This document shows positions 11,978-23,379 of a stretch of 64,000 nucleotides of DNA, one piece after another; within the stretch, counting starts at the first letter, position 1, and the number at the start of each line of letters is the position of its first letter. The notes beneath the pieces are model-generated. The model saw only the letters and a list, made by a program, of their open reading frames with translations, was not told the DNA's origin and searched no databases. Position numbers and translations under genes: made by a program. Source of the stretch: Rhynchopus sp. YZ270_cl-10 (taxonomy: Eukaryota; Euglenozoa; Diplonemea; Diplonemida; Diplonemidae); the NCBI GenBank assembly GCA_964035575.1, contig OZ037836.1, forward strand, positions 1,922,001 through 1,986,000, in the 5' to 3' direction.

Positions 11978-13346
11978 TGGGAAATATTCATATTGGAACC
12001 GAAACTTTGGGGAACCGGTCATTTCGGAACCGGGAACCGGGGAACCGGGAACCGGTTCCCGGGAACCATACGGGGGGAACCAGGGAACCGGTTCCCGGGG
12101 ACCGGTTCCCTGGTTCCCGTGTGGTTCCCCCTGTGGTTCCCCGTTACTGGGTACTGGGTACTGGGTACTGGGTACTGGGTACTGGGTACTGGGTACTGGG
12201 TACTGGGTACTGGGTACTGGGTACTGGGTACTGGGTACTGGGTACTGGGTACTGGGTACTGGGTACTGGGTACTGGGTACTGGGTACTGGGTACTGGGTA
12301 CTGGGTACTGGGTACTGGGTACTGGGTACTGGGTACTGGGTACTGGGTACTGGGTACTGGGTACTGGGTACTGGGTACTGGGTACTGGGTACTGGGTACT
12401 GGGTACTGGGTACTGGGTACTGGGTACTGGGTACTGGGTACTGGGTACTGGGTACTGGGTACTGGGTACTGGGTACTGGGTACTGGGTACTGGGTACTGG
12501 GTACTGGGTACTGGGTACTGGGTACTGGGTACTGGGTACTGGGTACTGGGTACTGGGTACTGGGTACTGGGTACTGGGTACTGGCCAGAGAAGGCACCTT
12601 GACAGCTTACAGGTTACGGTGAAGATAAGGTATGTAAATGTGTTTAACTTTCAGATGTGTTTTACTTGTGTAGATTCAACAAGACGTCCAGTGGTTTGCG
12701 GTATTTTTTTAGTGTCTGTTTTAGTGTGAGTTTTGAAAAGGTTCTGTAGTACAACGCTTTCGTACGCCGTGTTTCACCACTTTTTTCATTAACCTAACTA
12801 CTTCTACGTTTGTACACCATAACTTAATCACACCCCACATTTATACAGGATCGTGAAATATGACTGTATCTGCGATTGCGATGAAAGAAGCTTCGCCTCG
12901 TCCGACATTCAACAACTCAAAATTCAACGGGTGTTCACCCGCATCAGTCTATTCTGGTTTGCGGGTGAAATACCTGGGGGTGGAAGGGTGGGGGGAACAT
13001 TTTGTCAGTCACTGCTATAGCCATTTAACCCAGGGAGCATAGCTAGTGCAAGAAATTCGACTTTGGAAACCTTCCAGAAAGTCTGTCCTCTGCTTGCGGA
13101 GGACTAGCACAAGAAAATATTGCGTTCCCCCAGAAAACCAGTGCACATTTCACACTCCTTGTGGGTGGTCTTGTTGCCTTTTCGTCATAGTAATTTTGGC
13201 CCAGGCATGCTCTTGAAGCATGACAATTTAGTGTGTATGGGGCAGGGTGTTGTTTTGTTCTGAATTCTCTTTGTTATAACATCTAAGTCAATCGCGGGTG
13301 GTGGTTTGTGTAGCGTGAGGCACTCTTTTTAGCAAACTTCCTGCGG
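11978..13346 (+). repeat. Left arm of a giant inverted repeat
   Basis: The arm runs from GGGAAATATTCATATTGG through GGAACC/GGTTCC-rich DNA, a TACTGGG array (12145-12584) and about 760 bp of unique sequence ending CTTCCTGCGG. The right arm is 14828-16012 in reverse complement. Outside the array the arms differ at few positions, so the structure is young or kept alike by conversion. A 60-residue frame (12860-13042) is carried identically in both arms, but I cannot assign it. Confidence 0.85.
12145..12584 (+). repeat. Heptanucleotide array (TACTGGG)n, about 63 copies
   Basis: Perfect tandem array within the left arm. All six frames are stop-free, giving spurious WVLGTGY-type frames. The right arm carries the complementary array with about 37 copies, so the arms have changed length independently. 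Confidence 0.95.
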
Positions 13347-14827
13347 CTGCTAAAGTGTTATTTCTTCGGATTTAACAACGTACAGCGTAACATAGTGGTT
13401 TAGCCTGGTCGACACAACCTTTGATAGATACGGGATAACCAACCCCCTTCGACCCCTCGTGGGTTCACTGAACAAGCCCTAGTGGTAGTTAAACGCGATT
13501 GACATTTACATTCCTAGAGATGAAAGAACAAGATAACACTTCTGTACCCGCGCATCAAAATTGTGGAAAACTTTGCACCCCAAACACCCTCAACAACGCC
13601 CGCCAAAAGGCGCCCCTTGTTGCTGGGAGTTGTTCTCATGTTTGATACCTGCACAGCGGGCATTCCTCTGAGTCCAACGCATGTTTGGCCTGTCTGCGGC
13701 GTTGTACTTAAGGTGCACGAAGACAGGGTCTGGTGGTAAATTTTGCGTAGTACTGCGACGTGGTACTGCGTGGGTCTGGGAATATGGGTACCTGGGTACA
13801 GGAAATTTGTTGTGGAAGACATCAACCACCATGCATTGAGGAGGGTAAGACAGTGTTCGCAGTTTCTACCTGATAGCATTACAACATTTAACTTCTCCAC
13901 GGGGGTCTTGGGCCGTTCACTCGGTTCTACCTTGACTACCGGAAGATATTCTTGAGGCCTTTTTGGTCTCTAGAATATCCGGTCTTCCCGAACGGAGGCA
14001 CACTTTGTGTGTTACTACGACCTGGCAATTTCCAGCAGTAGGTTAAGTAATCTTTCTTGTAAATTGTTGGATCATTATCTCCTCAGTGCATGAATGCCCC
14101 ACGTGACTGGACACTTTTGTGTTTGTCATGTGGAGCTGTGGTTGCTCTTTCACGACTTTTTTCCTGTTCCTGGGTACCTGTTCCTGGACCTGGACCTGGG
14201 TATCTGGGTACCTGGGTACCTGGGGAACCAGGGAACCAGGGAACCGGTTCCCTGGTTCCCCCTGTACGGTTCCCGGGAACCACAGGGGGAACCACACGGG
14301 AACCAGGGAACTGGTTCCCGGGAACCAGTTCCCTGGTTCCCCCCGTATGGTTCCCGGGAACCGGTTCCCGGTTCCCCGGTTCCCGGTTCCGAAATGACCG
14401 GTTCCCCAAAGTTCTGGTTCCAATATGAATATTTCCCAAAAATTTTTTTTGGGAAATATTCATATTGGAACCAGAACTTTGGGGAACCGGTCATTTCGGA
14501 ACCGGGAACCGGGGAACCGGTTCCCGGGAACCATACGGGGGGAACCAGGGAACTGGTTCCGGGAACCAGTTCCCTGGTTCCCGTGTGGTTCCCCCTGTGG
14601 TTCCCCTGTGGTTCCCGGGAACCAGGGAACCGGTTCCCGGGAACCGGTTCCCGGGAACCGGTTCCCTGGTTCCCCTAAGGTTCCCCCCTGTGGTTCCCGG
14701 GAACCGTACAGGGGGAACCAGGGAACCAGGGAACCGGTTCCCTGGTTCCCCAGGTACCCAGGTACCCAGGTACCCAGGTACCCAGGTACCCAGGTACCCA
14801 GGTACCCAGGTACCCAGGTACCCACCC
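13347..14827. repeat. Centre of the giant inverted repeat with a nested palindrome
   Basis: The first ~740 bp are unique and show no convincing gene. From about 14165 the DNA becomes GGAACC/GGTTCC blocks and CTGGGTAC-type octamer runs (14755-14822). Around 14438 lies a nested palindrome with arms of roughly 150 bp, containing GGTTCCAATATGAATATTTC and its complement. The same GGAACC and AATATTCATATTGG blocks open the outer arms, so they recur at least four times in alternating orientation. Confidence 0.75.
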
Positions 14828-16012
14828 CCGCAGGAAGTTTGCTAAAAAGAGTGCCTCACGCTACACAAACCACCACCCGCGATTGACTTAGATGTTATAA
14901 CAAAGAGAATTCAGAACAAAACAACACCCTGCCCCATACACACTAAATTGTCATGCTTCAAGAGCATGCCTGGGCCAAAATTACTATGACGAAAAGGCAA
15001 CAAGACCACCCACAAGGAGTGTGAAATGTGCACTGGTTTTCTGGGGGAACGCAATATTTTCTTGTGTCTAGTCCTCCGCAAGCAGAGGACAGACTTTCTG
15101 GAAGGTTTCCAAAGTCGAATTTCTTGCACTAGCTATGCTCCCTGGGTTAAATGGCTATAGCAGTGACTGACAAAATGTTCCCCCCACCCTTCCACCCCCA
15201 GGTATTTCACCCGCAAACCAGAATAGACTGATGCGGGTGAACACCCGTTGAATTTTGAGTTGTTGAATGTCGGACGAGGCGAAGCTTCTTTCATCGCAAT
15301 CGCAGATACAGTCATATTTCACGATCCTGTATAAATGTGGGGTGTGATTAAGTTATGGTGTACAAACGTAGAAGTAGTTAGGTTAATGAAAAAAGTGGTG
15401 AAACACGGCGTACGAAAGCGTTGTACTACAGAACCTTTTCAATAACTCACACTAAAACAGACACTAAAAAAATACCACTGGACGTCTTGTTGAATCTACA
15501 CAAGTAACTGAAAGTTAAACACATTTACATACCTTATCTTCACCGTAACCTGTAAGCTGTCAAGGTGCCTTCTCTGGCCAGTACCCAGTACCCAGTACCC
15601 AGTACCCAGTACCCAGTACCCAGTACCCAGTACCCAGTACCCAGTACCCAGTACCCAGTACCCAGTACCCAGTACCCAGTACCCAGTACCCAGTACCCAG
15701 TACCCAGTACCCAGTACCCAGTACCCAGTACCCAGTACCCAGTACCCAGTACCCAGTACCCAGTACCCAGTACCCAGTACCCAGTACCCAGTACCCAGTA
15801 CCCAGTACCCAGTACCCAGTACCCAGTACCCAGTAACGGGGAACCACAGGGGGAACCACACGGGAACCAGGGAACCGGTCCCCGGGAACCAGTTCCCTGG
15901 TTCCCCCCGTATGGTTCCCGGGAACCGGTTCCCCGGTTCCCGGTTCCGAAATGACCGGTTCCCCAAAGTTTCGGTTCCAATATGAATTATCTGAATCTGA
16001 ATATTTCCCAAA
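14828..16012 (-). repeat. Right arm of the giant inverted repeat
   Basis: Reverse complement of 11978-13346, including the identical 60-residue frame at 15133-15315 on the minus strand. It is about 185 bp shorter, almost entirely because its heptamer array has fewer copies. Confidence 0.85.
15578..15835 (-). repeat. Heptanucleotide array (CCCAGTA)n, about 37 copies
   Basis: Complementary counterpart of the array at 12145-12584 within the right arm. Confidence 0.95.
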
Positions 16013-16029
16013 ATTTTTTTTTTCACAAG

Positions 16030-16222
16030 TGCTTTTGAGGCCTGCTCACTACACCCTAGGCACCCTTCTGGGACCAAAAAGTCCAAAAAAGCAAGAATTG
16101 GGCTGTTTTGAGCATCTAGAGTCAATTCCCCAGCCATTTTTTGTACCACCCCAGCCATTTTGTATGGGCCAGCGCCTTAGCAAAAAATCGAAAAATCTCA
16201 AAAAAAAATTTTTTTTTCGGGA
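16030..16222 (+). repeat. Right direct flank of the 4-kb fold-back
   Basis: Same-orientation copy of 11786-11975 with a few substitutions and small indels in the A/T runs. Confidence 0.8.
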
Positions 16223-17171
16223 AAATTTCGACCACTGAGGTGGGTCTTTGGGCACCAAAAAATGCAAAAAAATGCAAAAATCGGGTGTTTTGACCATCTG
16301 TGGTTACACAAAACACACTTCTGTGTACAAGCCTACACCAATACAGTGGTAATACAAGGCGATTTTTGACCAAAAAAAAAATTTTTTTTTCGCCCAAAAT
16401 CGGGCGTGGTACGTCATAAAATGGCCCAAAAAATCCAAGGAAAACCTTCGATTGGGCAAATTATGAAAAAAAATTTCAAGTCAAATTTTCAACCAAAATA
16501 CGGTCATTTTGTTCACACAGTGATTCTACGTCATGCTAGCTTCCTGTGCAGAACTCCAGCAATTCACCAATGCCGGCATCTATCTTTCCATTATCGCCAT
16601 TGCACTTCGTGTGTTACCAACGTGCTCAAGAAATGACGTGCTGTCACACTCCAACCAGAGTATCGAACCCGTACGTACATAACGAAGATACACGAGCCCA
16701 CCCAAAGCCTACTGAGTCGGTTTAAGTCGGATTGGTAGCCTTGTCCCCTATCATCTCCCCTCTTCCCCCTTTTAATACAAGGGCAGTCTCGTGACTATGT
16801 AACCTACAAAACCACCATTTAAGCACCTCAGTATCATACCCTCAACCCTCATCCACACAGATTCGCCTCCTTAAACCTGCAAACCTGCAAACCTTCTAAC
16901 ACCTCAGAGGGCAAGGCCCGCAAACCCTTATTCCAATGGAAGAATTTTTCAAAAATTCTCTATACTTCCTATGACTGGACCCAACTCCCCTCACTATTTT
17001 TTCCCTAAAAAAGCCCCCAAAATTCCTACCATTTTTACCATTTTTACCATTTTTGACCAATTTAGGGTACCTCCTCAGTAAGCTCTCACGGCCTGTTGTG
17101 TGGTACGAGACGGTCATAGACCGAATTATTTTAGCTTTTCAAAAATAATAATAAAAACCCCTTTCATCTTT
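16223..17171. other. No gene seen
   Basis: A/T-run-rich DNA, then a more even stretch (16500-17100) without a convincing frame or repeat partner in the window. Confidence 0.5.
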
Positions 17172-17568
17172 TGTTTAGTTGGTACGCTGCCCACGTTCGG
17201 ATTTATCTGAGTGGAAGAACGTGACGCAGGTCGGAGCTGACTTCCTCTTCTCCTGCAGCGCACTGACTGATTTGGACCTCTCCACGTGGAAGGATGTCAC
17301 GCAGGTTGGCAACAGCTTCCTCTACGCCTGCAAGTCACTGAACAACCTCCTCAACTTATCTGGGTGGAAAAATGTAACCCACATTCCAGACCAGTTCGTC
17401 AGCCACTGCAGCTCGTTGAGAACACTGGACTTATCTGGGTGGGCGAGTGTGACGCATGTTGGGCGAGAAGCACTTGACCGCTGCAACTTACGTAGATGCA
17501 GCATGAACGTCACCGGATCGAGCAGTGTCGTAAACAGCCTTGGCGCCAAGAAGAAGAATTGTGTGTGA
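17172..17568 (+). pseudogene. 5'-truncated LRR gene fragment of the MEIC type
   Basis: The frame starts abruptly inside an LRR (SDLSEWKNVTQVGADF). Four LRRs follow, then the family tail MNVTGSSSVV and a basic end KKKNCV. The ubiquitin-like domain and linker are missing; the upstream 900 bp show no trace of them. The C-terminus lacks the last two residues of the CVCM signature. It could be a 3' exon of a gene whose upstream exon is elsewhere, but there is no clear acceptor, so a truncated copy is more likely. The giant inverted repeat starts 55 bp downstream. Confidence 0.7.
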
Positions 17569-17623
17569 ATGTGAGCGTCCATCATTTCAACCTCTCTCAC
17601 TTTTCCCATTTCTCTATTTGGCT

Positions 17624-18900
17624 CAGTCCATAAACCCCCCCACCTGAAAGGTATCCTCAGCAACTATTTGGATATTATCAAATATGTACTAGGACGTTCT
17701 GTTCGATTTTTGTTTTAATGGATTCAGAGTAAAGTTTCTGAATTCATTAAAACCAAAATCGAGCAAAAAGACCGAGTACAAATTTGATGGATCACCCCCG
17801 AGAGGTAAATAAGTTACCGGTAACCCGAATTACCGGTAATTCCTTAAGGATTCCTTAAGAAACACGGAAAAAAGCAAAAAAATATCAAAAGAGGGGGCAC
17901 TTTAATTTATCATTTGGAAACCCTTCCCACTTTACGCGTTGTTCATTTTGTCTTTTTTATTCTCAAAAAAATCGGTTCATCCAATCGTGCCGGTTGCCGA
18001 GAGGCAGGCCAGGGTCCTCCTCTTCTGCAATCTCAGGTGCCTTTTCGTTTTCATAATTGTATGGGCTGATGTCGGGAGGCACTTCCAGTCCAAAGAACTT
18101 TTGCATTTTCTCCTTTTCAAGTTTTGTACAAAACCCGTTACTGTTAACTATTTTTGTGAAAAACACGGGAAAGACGGGCGGGACTTCCATTTTGGAGTCG
18201 TGTCCAGACATTTGGAGGATATCGTCGTTACGGAGCTTGTTACAGTAGATGATGTTGCCTTACACCTGTCCAACATTGCTCATACAACTGGCATTGCGTT
18301 GAAGTTGAAGGACTCAACACAATACACTATAACCCGTGTAGAGTGCAACTTGTTCACTGCTCTTTTTGTTGGCAAAGGAATACAGAAAAAACTGTGTTTG
18401 CTTCCATGCTCTCCGATCCGCAAGAATTTGTGGAGGTGGCTTACACGATTTCTTCTGAAAAGACCACAAGGAAAACGAAAAGGCACCTGAGATTGCAGAA
18501 GAGGAGGACCCTGGCCTGCCTCTCGGCAACCGGCACGATTGGATGAACCGATTTTTTTGAGAATAAAAAAGACAAAATGAACAACGCGTAAAGTGGGAAG
18601 GGTTTCCAAATGATAAATTAAAGTGCCCCCTCTTTTGATATTTTTTTGCTTTTTTCCGTGTTTCTTAAGGAATCCTTAAGGAATTACCGGTAATTCGGGT
18701 TACCGGTAACTTATTTACCTCTCGGGGGTGATCCATCAAATTTGTACTCGGTCTTTTTGCTCGATTTTGGTTTTAATGAATTCAGAAACTTTACTCTGAA
18801 TCCATTAAAACAAAAATCGAACAGAACGTCCTAGTACATATTTGATAATATCCAAATAGTTGCTGAGGTTACCTTTCAGGTGGGGGGGTTTATGGACTGA
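17624..18900. repeat. Fold-back element with ~430-bp near-identical arms
   Basis: The left arm (17624-18052) and right arm (18471-18900) are reverse complements with only a few differences, beginning TCAGTCCATAAACC. The 418-bp spacer is not palindromic. A second small palindrome (GTTTTAATGGATTCAG) is nested in each arm. Frames such as 17963-18211 on the minus strand (starting MSGHDSKMEVPP, ending HDWMNRFF) cross from spacer into arm, and the right arm encodes the same ending on the plus strand. I cannot assign these and do not call them genes. Confidence 0.85.
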
Positions 18901-18990
18901 CCCATTTACAGAGTGGATACATGATGATTTGTCCCACTTCTCCTTTGTTGTGCACTCAGTGACTCAACTCATTCTCTGCTTCGAGACATG

Positions 18991-19190
18991 TTTTTCTTTT
19001 TATAGGTCAAACGCAGTTGACAAGGGGAAGTGCGACGGTCACACTAACTGTCGACGCACCCTCATTTGTACTCCTCACTTCTCACAGCACCATCTGCGGA
19101 AGCGTACAGACTAGCAAACTCTCGTTTTCGTTTCCCGTTTTTCCTGTGCGGGTGAAGATAGCTATTGACACCCGTAGTATTTTGTTGCTA
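18991..19190 (+). repeat. Dispersed repeat shared with 49055-49275
   Basis: Shared blocks are ATAGGTCAAACGCAGTTGA, CGTTTCCCGTTTTTCCTGTG and GCTATTGACACC, in the same order and orientation, with different short sequences between. Confidence 0.75.
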
Positions 19191-20343
19191 CGTGTGCGGA
19201 CGCAGCGGAAGCGTAGTGGGTTGCACTTCGAGTGCGCAACAAAGACCCGATATTTTTTGTGGCTCGGGGCCACACGCAGGGGACATTACTAGTTTGATAT
19301 TTAAAAAAAAACGGCCGGTATGAGCCAAGAAACCGGTGTGAGGCAATTTTTTCCCCACACATTTTTGACAGAGACCTCCACAACTCTCCTCCGCGCCCTT
19401 GTCTGACCATAATAAGGCACATATGGCACCAAAACACTTCTGGCGAATCCACGGTACGCAACATTTCATAAATTCTGACATAAAATCGCACGCTTTTACA
19501 GCCAAACTATGGCATAGGTAGGGTAGAGCTGTGGGCTGCCGCTCAATAATAATTCTTAGCTGCGTCGCGGGGGCACGGTACACGCTACTTTTATATGAGA
19601 GTTGCGAACATGTTGAAAAAGGACTCTGACGAACGCACCGGACCTCCACTCTTCCTCCTCCGCACAGGGGGGTGGTGCTACTAACGTAGAAGAGAATTAT
19701 GCGAACCAGCAGCATTTGCTGCACGAAGTATCTTCTTGTCTGCCACGTGAAAGCGATAGTGCTACTGCGAACGGGAAGAGAGAAGAGGACGTTGCGGACT
19801 ACACGTGGCTGGAAAGGGAAACGGGAAGAGGGGTTCCATTCCGGAGAGCGAGCCTGGGAAGCATCTGTCCGATCGATCAGGGGTTGGGGTGGGGGGTGGT
19901 ACTCAAAGTGTCGGTCTTGGGATCGGTGGAGACGCATGGAGGCTGTGCGGGTTTCTTGTGCAGAACGGGGCAGGTAACGGTGCGTGAGAGGGCCAGGGGA
20001 AGGTGGGTTTGCTTTCGTGAGGAGGGAACGTCTGTGAAGGGCGCTGGTTCAGGGAGAGGGGATGGAGAGGTGAGAGATCTGAAGTCGGGGGTTGTGGGTT
20101 GTGGGTCGGGGAGAGGGGCCTTCTCCATACACCTGTCACACTTGTCACCTGTGTGATCTTCACGCAGCCGGCAACTTGCCTGTCTTGCTTCACCCATTCA
20201 AAGCCACTTTATTTCTTCACACTTTGCTGACTACTCAAAGAGCCCCTCCCCTTCAACCCTTCATTGAAAAGGACTGCAGGCTTGTTGTCCTCCACACCCC
20301 ACCACCACACATAGAGATCAGAACACAAAACCACAACAAAGAC
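19191..20343. other. No supported gene; G-rich tract and LRR leader
   Basis: From about 19780 to 20110 the plus strand is G-rich and a 146-codon frame runs through it, but it has low-complexity composition and no family signature. The last ~120 bp are the leader of the next LRR gene (CACCACCACACA, repeated in front of the locus at 55853). Confidence 0.5.
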
Positions 20344-23064
20344 ATGGACCTGAACATCAAGGGCTTCGACACGAATCTGCACACAGTCGAGGTGGGTGCA
20401 GATGACACAGTGGAGGGCTTGCGGCGGAAGGTGGCGTCTGCAATGGGGTTGCCTGAAGACAGCTTTTGCATGAGTTTCGGAGACGAAGCGATGGGAGAAG
20501 GAGCGGACATGACGCAGCTGAGTGCTGGTGACACAATCATCCTCACAAAAACGCAGAAGGGGGCAATTAACGTCTGACCAACCGCCAAGTGGGGCCCCTG
20601 GACGCCGTGTTCGCATGGTACTGAGTCAGCGTGGGCGGCCGCCTCTCCAATGATGGATTCGCTCGGGACCGGAGGAGGAACAAGCCGATGTGGGAACCCT
20701 GGTTATTAATACAACATCACAGTCAATTTCGGGCAGATCACCAGCTTATGTAGGCTACGCAAACCCCTTCGGAGGGGTTTCAAGGATCTGTTACCTGTGC
20801 GGTGACTGGGAGTGTGTTGATGCCGATGAGGGGATCCCAGGTACAAGAAGGAAGCGTTGCCGGTGTCTCTACTGGTGACGGAATATTGTTGCTGTTCCTG
20901 TGTTGTCGTTTGACCGCATGGGAACGTTGTGTTGCTTTGTTGGTGCGTACACTGCATGTGAAACAACTGTGGATCAGCAGGTACGTGCTCTTGTGTATTC
21001 AGTGTGGTGTGTTGTAGTTTTGTTCAGTTCAGTTCAGTTTTCATCTTTTTGCCGTAGTAGAATTCTTGTGTTATGTGTTTAACCTCAGGCTGTGTACACC
21101 GTAGTGAAACATCTGTGGATCTGCAGGTGCGTGCTCTGTCGTTAATTCAGTGTGGCATGTTGTAGTTTTTGGTCTGTTTTTACGTTTTTGATACGTTAGT
21201 AGAAGAAGGGATCTGCGAACATTCATTCGCAGGTGGGTACAAGTTGTCGCCGTGGCATTCAGCTACGGTGCAGAAGAAGTAGTAGGGCAGACCAACGTCT
21301 GTGCTAGAAGGAAGAGGTTAAACTTTCAGGGTGTATGCACTCTGCAGGTACATGCTCTGTTGTTTTCCAATGTGTTTGTTTTTGTTCTATTTTCACGTGC
21401 TTTGGTACGTTGGAGATGAAGGAGTTGTCGCCGTGGCGTCCAGCTACGGTGCAGAAGAGGCAGTAGGGCAGACCAACTACCAAATGTAGGGTCTGTGCTA
21501 CGCGGAAAGGCTGGTACTTGAGTTTGTTCACTGTTTGTTGTAACTCCTTCCCTACCGGTACTCCCTTTCTTGTAAGGAAGAAGTTACAACTTTCTCTGTA
21601 CAAATCAGGGGAATTTTGTGTGGCCGTCTGCCATATTGTGTGGACATGTTAGCTGACGGTGCTGCTGTTTCTTTTACAACAACACTGCTCTTGCTGTTGA
21701 TTTTTCTTTTTCATTTTTACTTTTTATTGTTTCGAAAAACGGAGGTTAATGTTTCCGGTTCGGGCCTGGACTCCGACCCCTACTCTTGCTGACGCGAACG
21801 AACGGTCGTGAACCGTCCCCATTCTCTTACGGTGTGGGCACCGCGGTAACGGTGGCTAGGAAGAAGGGAATCACCCAGAACCACTAATCGCAGCCTGACA
21901 GGCACCGAACCTCGGGTGAGAATCCCCTCCTGTCAGCCCTGTTCGAAGTACCTATTTTGTTTGACCTTCTTGTCTTTTTGACTTTTTGACTTTTTCTTTT
22001 ATGCTATCGAACAGTGCACCCCCAGTAGTGTTGGCATGCATACCTGGGCTGGTCGGCTTGCCGATCTGTTCCAGGGACTGGGGTAAAGTGCCACTAAACG
22101 CAGCAGGTACCTGTGTTTTTTGGGGGTCTTTTGGTTGGGAAGGCCACAGAAAGAAGGCCCGGCCTGCCAGAGACCGTTAAAACGGACTACCACCCTCACA
22201 AAAACGCAGAAGTACGAAGCCATTGCAGAGCTTCATGCGTTGGGTGTGACCGACATCACAGCGGAGAAGTTGGAGAATGTGGAGAATCCTGAGGTGGCGT
22301 GTTTGCTTCTGCAGGCGGAGGTTGCGACTGTCATTCCGAGTGGGTTCTTGTCAGGCACTTCGTTGACGAGACTTGATCTCAGTGCTGAGTTGGCCATTGT
22401 GACTCACATTGGAGACTACTTCCTGCACAACTGCACCTCGTTAACAAGTATCAACCTCTCTGGGTTGAGCAATGTGACGCAGGTGGGTGCATATTTCCTT
22501 GCGAACTGTAGGAGCTTAACGAACCTGGATTTATCGCCACTCAGCAATGTAACGAGGATTGATAGCAGCTTTCTTGAAGATTGTAGGAGCTTAACCACCC
22601 TCGATTTAACCCCGCCCAGCAATGTGACGCAGGTTGATGTGTGCTTCCTTATTAACTGCAGCAGCTTAACCACCCTCGATTTATCTCCACTCAGCAATGT
22701 GACGGAAGTTGGTGCGTGCTTCCTTGCGAACTGCAGCAACTTAACGACCCTCGATGTATCACCACTCAGGAATGTGACGCAGGTTGGTGCGTGCTTCCTT
22801 GGGGACTGTACGAACTTGACGACCCTGGATTTGTCACCACTCAGCAATGTGACGTCGATTGACTTGGCTCCTTGGGTCAAGACTACGCAATTTGCTGCGA
22901 ACTGCACTTCGTTGACGAGCATTTACCTTTCCGGCTGCAGCAGTGTTGTGTCCAACGAAGTGAGGAACGGCAAGCTGAGCAAGCTTGTGGTTGAAGCACG
23001 TCCGAAACGAAGCAGAGACGAATCCCCCGAGCAAAGCCAGAAGCGACAGAGACACGCACAATGA
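20344..23064 (+). CDS. Ubiquitin-like/LRR protein with nuclear-localisation-like tail, interrupted by an insertion
   Basis: The start MDLNIKGFDTNLHTVEV opens a ubiquitin-like domain (residues 1-70). The linker reads KYEAIAELHALGVTD and NPEVACLLLQAEVATVIP, followed by seven LRRs with the subfamily pattern LDLSPLSNVTxVGxxFLxNC. The tail is ARPKRSRDESPEQSQKRQR, a bipartite nuclear-localisation-like signal, instead of the CVCM ending. A 1634-bp insertion (20560-22193) with a 19-bp target duplication breaks the frame after the ubiquitin-like domain. Removing the insert plus one duplicate gives an open frame of 355 residues. As it stands, the 5' part alone would encode a 77-residue free ubiquitin-like peptide ending KGAINV. 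Confidence 0.8.
20560..22193 (+). mobile_element. 1634-bp insertion in the LRR gene, 19-bp target duplication
   Basis: CCTCACAAAAACGCAGAAG lies at 20541-20559 and at 22194-22212. The insert has no long frame. It holds diverged internal repeats: GCAGGTRCGTGCTCT-like blocks near 20978, 21124 and 21341, and GTTGTCGCCGTGGC plus CAGCTACGGTGCAGAAGA at 21246 and 21426. No terminal inverted repeat or poly-A tail is seen. The same target in the paralogue at 55853 holds a LINE. It is probably a non-autonomous element mobilised by target-primed reverse transcription. Confidence 0.75.
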
Positions 23065-23267
23065 CGACGTGGTGTGTTGGTGGCAGGGCAGCACCTCCCC
23101 GAGGTGGAGGGTCTCTGGCAGTATGTCTGCTTGCATCCTCTGACAAGTTGTGTCGTGTTTACATCGCTCTCACCAATAATTTGGGCACACTCAGATATCC
23201 TCCCCTACAACCTCTGCAAGGCGGTTGTCTCAATAAAAATAACACAATGTGTGGAACGTCTTGCTCA

Positions 23268-23379
23268 CGAAGCTTTCAAAACAAAACAAAAGACCTCTCC
23301 CCTTGTAACTGTTTATTGTCTCTTGCGTACTCTTACCCCCAATTGAAAACACCTGCACAAAACAGAGAGACACAAAACC
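23268..23379 (+). promoter_or_regulatory. Conserved leader/promoter-proximal block of MEIC-type LRR genes
   Basis: The block runs from CGAAGCTTTCAAAA through GACCTCTCCCCTTG and GTCTCTTGCGTACTCT to ACACAAAACCATGG at the start codon. It is nearly identical at 27999-28110, 33659-33771 and 63241-63347. Spacing to the ATG is constant, and the ACCATGG context is close to an ideal start context. Transcription start sites are not visible from sequence. Confidence 0.65.

Noticed and set aside
12145-12584. WVLGTGY and PVPSTQY frames here and at 15578-15835
   Set aside because: Artefacts of the stop-free heptanucleotide array.
17963-18211. 82-residue minus-strand frame as a gene
   Set aside because: It straddles the spacer-arm boundary of the fold-back and has no recognised family, so it is mentioned only within the repeat.
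17624-18900. Possible LTR element because of ~430-bp matching ends
   Set aside because: The matching ends are inverted, not direct, and there are no element-type coding regions between them.
19716-20156. 146-codon plus-strand frame
   Set aside because: Low-complexity G-rich composition, no signature, and no conservation within the window.
21780-21950. tRNA-like promoter boxes inside the 1634-bp insert (TGTTCGAAGTACC resembling a B box)
   Set aside because: The match is partial, A-box spacing is poor and no tRNA fold is evident.
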